From IMG/VR virus record IMGVR_UViG_3300045999_011735, positions 1-64,000 of that record: a stretch of DNA of 64,000 nucleotides. The stretch is one strand, 5' to 3'. Both the position numbers and the translations under genes were made by a program. Shown piece by piece: positions 32,407 to 40,753 of this stretch. How positions within the stretch are numbered: the first letter of the stretch is position 1; every line of letters starts with the position of its first letter. The DNA is from a virus. Under the pieces are notes generated by a model. That model did not search any database and was not told the DNA's origin. It saw only the letters and a list, made by a program, of their open reading frames with translations.

Positions 32407-32508
32407 TTAAAAAATAAAAAAGCAGAGACATAATGTCCCCGCTAGCGCGTTATGCATACTTGTATTATAATATGTCTGTAGCAGTATTTTTGAAATTTTT
32501 AGTTTCAT
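32407..32508 (-). CDS. Possible 33-residue leader peptide before the barrel gene
   Basis: An ATG two bases after an ATATTTATA motif opens a 33-codon frame (MKLKISKILLQTYYNTS, then a hydrophobic Cys/Phe-rich end) that runs through the hairpin below and stops just beyond its U-tract. A ribosome translating it would pass over the hairpin, the arrangement of an attenuator. The frame is short and may be chance. Confidence 0.3.
   Translation of the reverse strand: MKLKISKILLQTYYNTSMHNALAGTLCLCFFIF
32411..32443 (-). terminator. Terminator or attenuator hairpin upstream of the barrel gene
   Basis: Ten pairs, AGCGGGGACA / TGTCTCTGCT with two G-U pairs, a TTA loop and TTTTTATTTTTT on the coding strand. 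The barrel ATG is only about 20 bases further, with no promoter in between, so either transcription reads through or the hairpin regulates it. Confidence 0.7.
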
Positions 32509-32509
32509 G

Positions 32510-32518
32510 TATAAATAT
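32510..32518 (-). promoter_or_regulatory. ATATTTATA motif (candidate late promoter)
   Basis: The coding strand reads ATATTTATACATG, at the end of the RecB-like gene and before the barrel leader region. Confidence 0.45.
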
Positions 32519-32519
32519 G

Positions 32520-33302
32520 TTAAGATAGCTTTACTGAGGTGGGCAATAGCTCAGTCATGGGTTTAGAGTCAGGGTTCTCTAGTTTATATATGTCGTATAT
32601 TTTAAGAAACATTTCAAAATTACGATCAATATCACCTATTGTTTTTAATTGCCATCCTTTACCTTGAATTGCATCACCTTTACCTTCACCCCTAGTAGAT
32701 GCTTTCAACCATAAAATACCTGTTTCCTCAATTGGTGTGTCATGTGTTTCATTCCATGCTTTAGCATAGGAAGCTAACTGTAAATCGTATGATGTATGGA
32801 GTGAATTTGATGTTTTAACATCCAGTAACCACACTTTACCTTTTAATTTAACAATTAAGTCGGCTGTACCAGCATACTTATGGTTGTCTGAAAATAAGTG
32901 GTATTCAGTAGCTATAAGCTCAGGTTTATGTGTATTCCAAAATTCAGAGAATTTAAGAATCATTTTCCAAACATCAAGTGAATAAATAGCACTTCCAAAT
33001 TCATCAATCCATTTAATTTCCTCTCCATTTAAAAATGCTTCTACTGCGTTATGTACTTGAGTACCTTCAGCAGCAGCTCTAGAGGCAATAATATCACTAT
33101 TATGTCCTACATCTTTAAGCCATGAGTGGAAGAATTGGTTTTTAGGAAAATAATTTAAAATAGAGGAAACAGAAGGGTAATACTCTTCGTTGCGTCTATA
33201 GAATCGTTGATCCAAAACATTAATTTGTTTATTATCCGCACTATATTCTACAATACGTTTAATTTTTGGATCCTTAATAATGTTTACATTTTTATCTATC
33301 AT
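32520..33302 (-). CDS. RecB-like PD-(D/E)XK nuclease
   Basis: A 260-residue nuclease of the PD-(D/E)XK (Cas4/RecB-type) fold. His84 (AAAEGTQVHNAVEAF), Glu133 (ATEYHLFS), Asp148 (GTADLIV), Asp161-Lys163 (LLDVKTS) and QLASYA (175-180) are the expected motifs in order. There is no cysteine cluster of the Cas4 type. It overlaps the primase gene by four bases, so it likely works in replication or recombination, for example trimming DNA ends. It is followed by a terminator. Confidence 0.88.
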   Translation of the reverse strand: MIDKNVNIIKDPKIKRIVEYSADNKQINVLDQRFYRRNEEYYPSVSSILNYFPKNQFFHSWLKDVGHNSDIIASRAAAEGTQVHNAVEAFLNGEEIKWIDEFGSAIYSLDVWKMILKFSEFWNTHKPELIATEYHLFSDNHKYAGTADLIVKLKGKVWLLDVKTSNSLHTSYDLQLASYAKAWNETHDTPIEETGILWLKASTRGEGKGDAIQGKGWQLKTIGDIDRNFEMFLKIYDIYKLENPDSKPMTELLPTSVKLS

Positions 33303-34267
33303 ATTAATTCTAATTTTTTACTTACAAGAGTAGAAAAAGTTAGGGGCGGAGTGGCTTCGATGTTCTCAAGGAAACGTTCGAAGCCGATTTCGTTTGCATC
33401 TTTTCCACCTAGTTCTACTAAATAAACTTCTTTACCGTATGAAAGTAGTTTTTCACAATGCTTAATTGCTTCTTTTAAAGCATCATTGTCAAGTGCAATA
33501 TACACCTTTTGTACTTGGGAACCAACTATTTTTTTCATTAGTTGTTCTGAAATGTTTTTTCCAAATAACGGAATAACGTTGCGTTTAATTGTTAAAGCAT
33601 CAAATATACCTTCAACAAGAATAATAGGTGTATTCCAATTAATGTAATATTCCCAACCAATAATATTTCTATCTACTGCTGGGTTTTTATATTTTTGTGG
33701 ATCGTCTGAAAGATAGGTGCGTGTGGAATAAAAGTTTAAAATACCATTTTCATTATATGATGGTATGACAATGCGTTTTGAAAAATTACCTTCAGCACAA
33801 AATCCAATGTTATATTTAATTATATCGTTTTCAGTAATACCACGTTGCTTAAGAAATTTAATGGCATGACGTGCTTCAATTTGTGAAATTTTATCTAGGC
33901 TGGGTGTGTTAGAGAGGGGAATAAATTCTTTAGGGAGAGAAATTGTATAGGATTGTTGTTCTTGTTTTTTTCCGGGTTTGATAAGGGAATTTAATTCGGC
34001 TATACGATGTGAAGGTGCCTTAATTTTTTTAAATAATGAAGAAATAGATTTACCCTTTTCCTCACAAACCCAACAATGCCAAGGATTTTCCTTTTTTTCG
34101 TTTGTGTGAAGTTGAATTTCTAATTTAAACTTAGTATGATGGCAAAATGGGCACCTAAATGCCGCATTATTTCTTGCTGTTGAACGGCCTTTACCAAGTA
34201 CCGATTCTAACAACACCATTAACATTTTTTCCCTTATTCCCTCTTCATTCATAACATTTTTTTTCAA
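33299..34267 (-). CDS. DNA primase, DnaG/gp61-like
   Basis: A 322-residue primase. The N-terminal zinc finger is formed by Cys39/Cys42 (RCPFCHH) and Cys65/Cys68 (HCWVC). The Toprim core has ILVEGIFDAL (Glu218) and YIALDNDA (Asp259, Asp261). This is the usual plan of bacterial and T4 gp61 primases, which lay RNA primers with the replicative helicase; no helicase domain is present, so that is elsewhere. It overlaps the nuclease gene downstream by four bases. Confidence 0.92.
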   Translation of the reverse strand: MKKNVMNEEGIREKMLMVLLESVLGKGRSTARNNAAFRCPFCHHTKFKLEIQLHTNEKKENPWHCWVCEEKGKSISSLFKKIKAPSHRIAELNSLIKPGKKQEQQSYTISLPKEFIPLSNTPSLDKISQIEARHAIKFLKQRGITENDIIKYNIGFCAEGNFSKRIVIPSYNENGILNFYSTRTYLSDDPQKYKNPAVDRNIIGWEYYINWNTPIILVEGIFDALTIKRNVIPLFGKNISEQLMKKIVGSQVQKVYIALDNDALKEAIKHCEKLLSYGKEVYLVELGGKDANEIGFERFLENIEATPPLTFSTLVSKKLELI

Positions 34268-34299
34268 AACCCCTGTAGGTTAAAGTTACGGGAAATTCT

Positions 34300-34728
34300 T
34301 TAGTCTACCAAATCTTTCTTGAAAAACTTTCCTAAGATATTATCATTATAGGAGAGACTAGGTGAAACAAGGCATTCAAACTTACATTGGTAATGCATTT
34401 CATAGTATGTAAGTTGTTTTTTAGTTTTACATGGTTTAAGTATCATACATTCAAAATGATCCTCACCTAATACTCTAACAGCTTCAAGTAATTCTTTAGA
34501 AGAACCCCAATATGTTTTCCAGTCACTTTCAACACGGACTATTTCGGTAGTAGGTTTACGTCCTGGTCCTATTTGTTCTGCTAGTTGTTTTTTGGTTAAT
34601 TTTTTCTTTTTATTAAACCAAAAATATTTTTTACCAATGTAAAATTTTCCGTCTGTTAGGTTTGTAATTTTATAAACAAAACCTAAGTAATCTTCAGGAT
34701 TTAATATATCCCAATAATTCCATTTCAT
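34300..34728 (-). CDS. GIY-YIG nuclease
   Basis: A 142-residue GIY-YIG protein: GFVYKITNLTDGKFYIGKK has the two motif halves at 16-20 and 30-32, ESDWKTYWGSS at about 67-77 holds the conserved polar positions, and Glu110 (TYYEMHYQ) is the likely metal ligand. No DNA-binding extension is obvious. Such small enzymes in T4-like phages are free-standing homing endonucleases or repair enzymes. It sits between the repeat-protein cluster and primase, a typical mobile position. Homing is inferred. Confidence 0.85.
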   Translation of the reverse strand: MKWNYWDILNPEDYLGFVYKITNLTDGKFYIGKKYFWFNKKKKLTKKQLAEQIGPGRKPTTEIVRVESDWKTYWGSSKELLEAVRVLGEDHFECMILKPCKTKKQLTYYEMHYQCKFECLVSPSLSYNDNILGKFFKKDLVD

Positions 34729-34734
34729 AACATA

Positions 34735-35085
34735 TTATTTATCATATTTAACCACAAAAGTCATATCAGTATTTTGTGATAGAGGAATTGGTTGTGCCAA
34801 TTTAGCTACAGCCAATAAATCGTTTTGTTCATTATATAAACCAACTGTTGTAACATAAGGTTCAAAATAGGATGCAGTAACAAAATATTTTACTTCAGGA
34901 ATAGGAGAAGTTAATGATTGACTAAAAAATCCACTTCCACTAAATAAATTATCCTGTAATAAAGTAGGGTTGTATGACAGATTAAATTCATTATCCTTTA
35001 CATGACAAATTACGTTTTGCTCATATATAACCATTTCATTTTGAAATGATAGATTAAAACTTGGAGCTAAAGCAACTGAAGGCAT
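34735..35085 (-). CDS. Virion structural protein, paralogue of a baseplate-region gene
   Basis: A 116-residue protein. Its end (TTVGLYNEQNDLLAVAKLAQ) is nearly the same as the end of the 340-residue structural protein at 41.8-42.8 kb (TTVGLYNDQNELLAVAKLSR), so it is probably a partial duplicate or a short paralogue. The N-terminal half is beta-rich. It sits six bases after the GIY-YIG gene in transcription order reversed, and next to the small TPS-repeat gene. Confidence 0.65.
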   Translation of the reverse strand: MPSVALAPSFNLSFQNEMVIYEQNVICHVKDNEFNLSYNPTLLQDNLFSGSGFFSQSLTSPIPEVKYFVTASYFEPYVTTVGLYNEQNDLLAVAKLAQPIPLSQNTDMTFVVKYDK

Positions 35086-35104
35086 AATTTAAATAATTTA
35101 TATT

Positions 35105-35845
35105 TTAAGAACATTGAGGAAAAGCATAAGCTGAAACCCAATTATAGTTTGAATCAAATTGCCACAACCCACCATTTATAAAAACATAAAGAGGGCCATC
35201 ATTACTTAATGGAAGATTTCCACCTGAGTCTGTATAGAGAGGACAAAAAACTCCAAAATTTCCAAGGTTACAAAGAGACCAAAGACTTTGAGGGTTATAA
35301 GCAGCATTGTTACATGCATCAAATGCTGTTGCTCCCCAACCACATCCTATAAATTCAGTAAAAACTAATGGTGGTGGTGATGAAGGAGTTATAGATGGTG
35401 TTCTAGTAATTGTTGGTGTTGGTGTCGGTGATTGAGAGGCACCTATAGTAGGTGATGGAGTAACAGAAAGTGTAACACTTGGAGTAACTGTTCTAGTTGG
35501 AGTAACTGTTGGTGTTAATGTTCTAGAAGGAGTTACAGTTGGAGTAACTGTGGCGCTAATACTGCGTGTTGGAGTAATTGAAGGAGTAATAGTAGGAGTT
35601 GGTGTAACTGAAAGTGATGGGGAAGGAAATGGTAATATTTCTTCATTTGCACAACCAAACGCTTCATTAGTAACTACAATAGATGATGAAGGAACACCAA
35701 GAGGAACATTTACAAGATATCCTGCCTCTAATTCAGGTCTAGTTACGTTAGAGGCATACAAGGTTTGTCCACTGCTACCTGAAAGATAGACATTAAATGG
35801 TCCTGGTGAATTTCCTTGATCATAATATATTACGTAAGTAGGCAT
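35105..35845 (-). CDS. Short Thr/Pro/Ser-repeat protein
   Basis: A 246-residue small version of the giant neighbour: an N-terminal beta domain of about 75 residues, about 80 residues of TPTITPSITPT-type repeats and a C-terminal Cys-containing domain (FIGCGWGATAFDACNNAAYN, FPQCS). The same three-part order in both proteins implies a common origin. It is probably a virion surface spike or fibre with a stiff, possibly glycosylated stalk and a binding tip. Function inferred. Confidence 0.7.
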   Translation of the reverse strand: MPTYVIYYDQGNSPGPFNVYLSGSSGQTLYASNVTRPELEAGYLVNVPLGVPSSSIVVTNEAFGCANEEILPFPSPSLSVTPTPTITPSITPTRSISATVTPTVTPSRTLTPTVTPTRTVTPSVTLSVTPSPTIGASQSPTPTPTITRTPSITPSSPPPLVFTEFIGCGWGATAFDACNNAAYNPQSLWSLCNLGNFGVFCPLYTDSGGNLPLSNDGPLYVFINGGLWQFDSNYNWVSAYAFPQCS

Positions 35846-35888
35846 ATTGTTTTTATATCAATGTAATGAAAAATATTGATATCTCCAC

Positions 35889-35896
35889 ATAAATAT
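35889..35896 (-). promoter_or_regulatory. ATATTTAT motif (candidate late promoter)
   Basis: The coding strand reads ATATTTATGTGGAG, about 45 bases before the short repeat protein. Confidence 0.4.
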
Positions 35897-35899
35897 ATT

Positions 35900-38800
35900 T
35901 TAACATGGACCTATATCTAAATACACATAATAATCATAAGTACCTGATACAATAGTAATACTACAATAAGCAGATGCTGTAAATAAGTCACATTGTGAAT
36001 TACTACAACCACCAGTACCACTAACACCTGCTGCTACTTGTGCTCCACTGGCATTAGCAGCTAATTCTATAGTATCACCAACAGATACACCAAATGTTCC
36101 ACTATTAGTTACTGATTGAAATACTTCAATATTAGAATTTTTATAAATGGCCATATCTCCAGAAGTAGAATCTGTATTTGTAGTTTGCCAAATAACTTGA
36201 TAAACTGGTGTAGGAGTAATAGTTGGTGTTGGTGTTGGAGTAGCGGTTATACTAGGAGTAGGTGTTATTGATGGAGTAGCGGTTATTGATGGTGTAGGTG
36301 TTATACTTGGTGTTTGAGTTCTAGTTGGTGTAGGTGTAATAGTTGGTGTAGGTGTTACACTAGGACAAGCTCCTAATGATGTAACTATACCTCCAGTTCC
36401 AATATAACATTGACCACCAACTGAGAAATGTTTTAAAACTGTTGTTACTGTACAAGTAGCATTACTATATAATTGTTTACCTGCTGCTAGTACACCACAA
36501 GTATATACAGTTTGAGGAGAACTAGTTTGTGCACAAGCTTCAGCACAATCATTTCCCTCATAAACTACAGTTGCTGTACAATTACAAGGTGTAACAGTAG
36601 GAGTTGGTGTTAATGTTCTAGTAGGTGTAATACTAGAAGTTGGTGTAATTGTTCTAGTAGGAGTGATACTTGGAGTAGCAGTAATACTAGGTGTAGCTGT
36701 TCTAGTAGGGGTAATTGTAACAGTTGGTGTAATAGAAGCTGTTGGTGTAATACTAGGTGTTCTACTAAATGTTGGTGTTGGAGTAATAGATGGTGTTGAT
36801 GTTATTGATGGTGTTATAGTTCTAGTAGGAGTTACAGTAGGAGTAGCAGTAACAGACGGTGTAGGTGTTATACTAGGTGTAGCAGTTATACTAGGTGTAA
36901 TTGTTCGTGTTGGAGTAATACTAGGTGTAGCTGTTATAGATGGTGTAGCAGTTATACTAGGTGTAGCTGTAATTGATGGAGTTATTGTTCTAGTTGGTGT
37001 TATACTAGGAGTAGCTGTAATACTAGGTGTTGGAGTGATAGAAGGTGTTACAGTTACACTTGGTGTTACAGTTTGAGAAGGTGTAATTGTACTAGTAGGT
37101 GTAATTGATGGTGTTACTGTTACACTTGGAGTAACAGTTACAGATGGAGTTACAGTACTAGAAGGTGTAATTGTTCTAGTTGGTGTAATTGATGGAGTTA
37201 CAGTTACACTAGGTGTTATAGTAACAGTAGGAGTTACAGTTTGTGAAGGTGTAATTGTTGTAGTTGGAGTTATACTAGGTGTTATAGTAACAGATGGCGT
37301 TACTGTACTTGTAGGAGTAATACTAGGAGTAGCAGTTACTGTTACAGTTGGTGTTATACTAGGAGTAATTGTAACTGATGGTGTAATTGTACTTGTAGGA
37401 GTAATGCTCGGTGTTACAGTTATTGTAACTGATGGTGTAATAGAAGGTGTTATAGTAATACTAGGTGTAATAGTAGAAGTCGGAGTAATTGATGGAGTTA
37501 CTGTAACAGTAGGAGTAATTGATGATGTTGGGGTTATAGTAACTGTAGGGGTAATACTTGGAGTAACAGTCACACTAGGTGTAACTGTACTAGTTGGTGT
37601 TATACTTGGGGTTACAGTTACAGTTGGAGTAACCGTCACACTTGGAGTTACAGTTACAGATGGAGTAATAGTACTAGTTGGTGTAACACTTGGTGTTATA
37701 GTAACAGTTGGAGTTATACTAGATGTAGGTGTAATAGTTGGTGTTGGTGTTTCACTAGGTGTTACAGTTACACTTGGAGTAATAGTTTGAGAGGGAGTTA
37801 CAGTAATAGTTGGGGTTATAGAAGGTGTTACTGTTACTGTTGGTGTTACAGATGCTGTAGGTGTAACTGTTAAAGTAGGAGTTATACTTGGAGTCTCAGT
37901 TATACTAGGAGTTATTGTAACAGTAGGGGTTACAGTTACACTAGGAGTAACAGTAATGGTTGGAGTTGTAGATACAACAGGTGTTGCTGTTACACTAGGA
38001 GTGGGTGTTATAGTTGGAGTAATAGATGGAGTAACTGTTGATGTTGGTGTTTCACTAGGTGTTACAGTTACAGTTACAGTAGGAGTTACTGTTTCACTAG
38101 GAGTAACAGTCACTGTAGGTGTAATAGTAACACTAGGTGTTATTGAAGGGGTTTCTGTTATAGAAGGTGTAATAGTAACAGATGGGGTAACAGTCACACT
38201 TGGAGTAATAGTAGAAGTTGGAGTAATACTTGGAGTAACAGTTACACTAGGAGTTACAGTTTCCGAAGGAGTAATTGTTACACTAGGTGTTACAGTAAAA
38301 GTTGGTGTAACTGAAGGTGTTATAGTTACAGTAGGTGTAATAGTTTGAGTTGGAGTAACCGTCACACTTGGAGTAACAGTTACAGTTACAGACGGTGTTA
38401 CTGTTTCACTTGGAGTTACAGTAACAGTTGGTGTTACAGTTTCACTCGGAGTAACAGTCACACTTGGAGTTACTGTAGCTGTAGGAGTTACAGTAGGTGT
38501 AATTGTTTCAGAAGGAGTAATTGTAACAGTAGGAGTTATTGTTTGTGAAGGTGTAATTGTTGTTGTTGGTGTAATTGAAGGTGTGATTGTAACTGTAGGA
38601 GTTACAGTTTCACTTGGTGTAATTGTAACAGTAGGAGTAATATTAGGTGTTTCTGTTATAGAAGGTGTAATTGTTACAGTTGGTGTTACAGTAGGAGTAA
38701 TTGTCTCACTTGGAGTAATAGTAACTGTTGGTGTTACTGTTTGAGATGGAGTAATAGTAGTAGTAGGAGTAACACTAGGTGTTACAGTTTCACTAGGTGT

Positions 38801-40738
38801 TACAGTTACAGTAGCTGTAGGTGTTATAGAAGGTGTTACTGTTACAGACGGAGTAACAGTAGGAGTTACAGTCTCACTAGGTGTTATAGTAACTGAAGGA
38901 GTAATTGTTTGAGTTGGAGTGACAGTTGTACTTGGAGTTACAGTTACAGTAACACTTGGTGTTATAGTTGATGTAGGTGTTACAGTAGAAGTAGGAGTAA
39001 TAGTTGGTGTTTCAGTAATAGTAGGTGTAATAGTAACTGTTGGTGTTACTGTTTCACTCGGAGTTATCGTAACTGAAGGGGTAATTGTAGAAGTTGGCGT
39101 TACAGTTGGTGTAACTGTTTCACTTGGAGTAATCGTAACACTAGGAGTTATTGTTGGGGTTGTACTTGGAGTAGTAGTAACTGTAGGAGTTACAGTTACA
39201 GAAGCCTCTATAGTTGCTGATGGTGTAAAAGAAGGTGTTCTACTTACTGTATGGCTTGGTGTTACAGTGACAGTAGGAGTAACAGTTGGTGTTTCAGTTG
39301 GTGTAAGTGAAGGTGTTGATGTTATTGATGGAGTAACAGTTGCTGTAGGGGTTTCACTTGGTGTAACAGATACAGTAGGAGTAATAGTTTCACTTGGAGT
39401 GATTGTAACAGTAGGGGTTAATGTTGATGTTGGTGTTACTGTAGGAGTAATACTTTCACTCGGAGTTATTGTTACTGATGGAGTGATAGTTGTAGTAGGA
39501 GTAACAGATGGTGTTTCTGATGGTGTAACAGTAGGTGTTGGAGTTTCAGTTGCAGTAGGTGTAATCGTTGCAGTAGGTGTAATTGAAGGTGTTTCAGTTA
39601 TACTAGGAGTGATTGTAACTGTTGGTGTTACAGTTTCACTTGGAGTTATTGTAGGAGTAACAGTTATACTTGGGGTAATAGTAGATGTCGGTGTTATAGA
39701 TGGTGTTACAGTAACAGTAGGTGTTATAGTACTTGTAGGAGTAATACTAGGTGTTTCTGTAATGCTAGGTGTAATTGTTACAGTAGGTGTAATTGTTTCA
39801 CTCGGAGTGATAGTTGGTGTTGGTGTTAATGTTTGAGTTGGAGTTATAGTAGGGGTTACTGTTGCACTTGGTGTTACAGTTACTGTTGGAGTTATAGTTT
39901 GAGTTGGTGTTACAGTAGCAGTAGGTGTAATAGTAGGTGTTATAGTTTCACTCGGTGTGATTGTTACTGTTGGCGTTATAGTAACTGATGGTGTAACAGT
40001 TGCTGTTGGAGTTATTGTTGTTGCTACAGTACTTGTAGGAGTAACTGTAGGAGTAATAGTTTCACTTGGAGTTATAGTAACTGATGGTGTAATAGTTTGA
40101 GTTGGAGTAATACTTGGAGTAACAGTTACACTTGGAGTTACTGTTTGAGATGGTGTAACAGTTACACTTGGAGTTACAGTTTCACTAGGTGTAATTGTAA
40201 CTGTAGGAGTTATAGTTTCACTAGGAGTAATAGTTCTAGTTGGTGTAATAGTTGGTGTTGTACTAGGAGTTACAGTTACTGTTGGAGTTATAGTAGAGGT
40301 AACAGTAGCTGTAGGTGTTATAGACGGTGTTATTGTTTTAGTAGGAGTTATAGTAACCGATGGAGTAACAGTTGCGGTAGGAGTAATAGTTGAAGCTACA
40401 GTTGCTGTAGGAGTAACTGAAAGGGTTTTTGTTATGGTAGGAGTTATAGAAGGAGTTCTAGTGATACTTGGAGTAATACTAGGTGTTGCAGTTACTGTTA
40501 CAGTAGGTGTAGGTGTAAAAGTTGGAGGAGGAGTAAATAATATAAGTGTATTACTTTGAAAAAAAGGATCAACCGCTTGTATATAAGCAGCATATGTTGC
40601 TGAAGGAACAGGAGCATAAGAAGCAGATCCACTTGAGTTATTAGCATATATAATGACATCCTGCAAACCAGTTTCATAATACTGGTCTACATAAAGCACT
40701 GAAGCTGTAACATCAAATGAAGCTGAAGTGTATCCCAT
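35900..40738 (-). CDS. Giant Thr/Pro/Ser-repeat (mucin-like) virion protein
   Basis: A 1612-residue protein. About 75 N-terminal residues (MGYTSASFDVTASVLYVDQY) are followed by about 1,300 residues of nearly unbroken TPS(I/V)TxTPT repeats with a six-residue period, interrupted only by small changes. Then come a Cys-rich domain (CNCTATVVYEGNDCAEACAQ), a second short repeat stretch and a C-terminal domain of about 105 residues with several Cys (GCSNSQCDLF). There is no enzyme motif. The stalk is probably extended and could carry O-linked sugars. The many antisense frames over it are shadows of the repeat. Confidence 0.85.
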   Translation of the reverse strand: MGYTSASFDVTASVLYVDQYYETGLQDVIIYANNSSGSASYAPVPSATYAAYIQAVDPFFQSNTLILFTPPPTFTPTPTVTVTATPSITPSITRTPSITPTITKTLSVTPTATVASTITPTATVTPSVTITPTKTITPSITPTATVTSTITPTVTVTPSTTPTITPTRTITPSETITPTVTITPSETVTPSVTVTPSQTVTPSVTVTPSITPTQTITPSVTITPSETITPTVTPTSTVATTITPTATVTPSVTITPTVTITPSETITPTITPTATVTPTQTITPTVTVTPSATVTPTITPTQTLTPTPTITPSETITPTVTITPSITETPSITPTSTITPTVTVTPSITPTSTITPSITVTPTITPSETVTPTVTITPSITETPSITPTATITPTATETPTPTVTPSETPSVTPTTTITPSVTITPSESITPTVTPTSTLTPTVTITPSETITPTVSVTPSETPTATVTPSITSTPSLTPTETPTVTPTVTVTPSHTVSRTPSFTPSATIEASVTVTPTVTTTPSTTPTITPSVTITPSETVTPTVTPTSTITPSVTITPSETVTPTVTITPTITETPTITPTSTVTPTSTITPSVTVTVTPSTTVTPTQTITPSVTITPSETVTPTVTPSVTVTPSITPTATVTVTPSETVTPSVTPTTTITPSQTVTPTVTITPSETITPTVTPTVTITPSITETPNITPTVTITPSETVTPTVTITPSITPTTTITPSQTITPTVTITPSETITPTVTPTATVTPSVTVTPSETVTPTVTVTPSETVTPSVTVTVTPSVTVTPTQTITPTVTITPSVTPTFTVTPSVTITPSETVTPSVTVTPSITPTSTITPSVTVTPSVTITPSITETPSITPSVTITPTVTVTPSETVTPTVTVTVTPSETPTSTVTPSITPTITPTPSVTATPVVSTTPTITVTPSVTVTPTVTITPSITETPSITPTLTVTPTASVTPTVTVTPSITPTITVTPSQTITPSVTVTPSETPTPTITPTSSITPTVTITPSVTPTSTITPSVTVTPSVTVTPTVTVTPSITPTSTVTPSVTVTPSITPTVTITPTSSITPTVTVTPSITPTSTITPSITITPSITPSVTITVTPSITPTSTITPSVTITPSITPTVTVTATPSITPTSTVTPSVTITPSITPTTTITPSQTVTPTVTITPSVTVTPSITPTRTITPSSTVTPSVTVTPSVTVTPSITPTSTITPSQTVTPSVTVTPSITPTPSITATPSITPTRTITPSITATPSITATPSITATPSITPTRTITPSITATPSITPTPSVTATPTVTPTRTITPSITSTPSITPTPTFSRTPSITPTASITPTVTITPTRTATPSITATPSITPTRTITPTSSITPTRTLTPTPTVTPCNCTATVVYEGNDCAEACAQTSSPQTVYTCGVLAAGKQLYSNATCTVTTVLKHFSVGGQCYIGTGGIVTSLGACPSVTPTPTITPTPTRTQTPSITPTPSITATPSITPTPSITATPTPTPTITPTPVYQVIWQTTNTDSTSGDMAIYKNSNIEVFQSVTNSGTFGVSVGDTIELAANASGAQVAAGVSGTGGCSNSQCDLFTASAYCSITIVSGTYDYYVYLDIGPC
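36590..40515 (-). repeat. Tandem 18-base repeats encoding TPSxTx
   Basis: Degenerate direct repeats, period about 18 bases, cover almost 4 kb. Wobble positions vary widely while the six-residue pattern is kept, so selection acts on the protein and the DNA copies are old or constantly reshuffled. Confidence 0.9.
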
Positions 40739-40753
40739 TTTCTTTTTTCTTTT

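Noticed and set aside
32393-32431. A 13-residue N-terminal extension of the outer-membrane barrel
   Set aside because: It reads through the hairpin's U-tract and would spoil the signal peptide; MKKQVKF at 32392 is a normal signal-peptide start.
34300-34728. The GIY-YIG gene as part of a group I intron
   Set aside because: Neighbouring genes are intact and no intron core or split gene is evident; it is treated as free-standing.
36663-40393. Several plus-strand frames of 67-305 codons (V/G/T-rich) over the giant repeat gene
   Set aside because: They are antisense shadows of the TPSxTx repeat: a low-complexity gene without stops on one strand leaves the other open too. Composition (VGVTVGVIV) follows directly from the repeat codons.
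36590-40515. A CRISPR array or other short-repeat array
   Set aside because: The repeats are contiguous, degenerate and code for protein in frame; there are no unique spacers and no cas genes.
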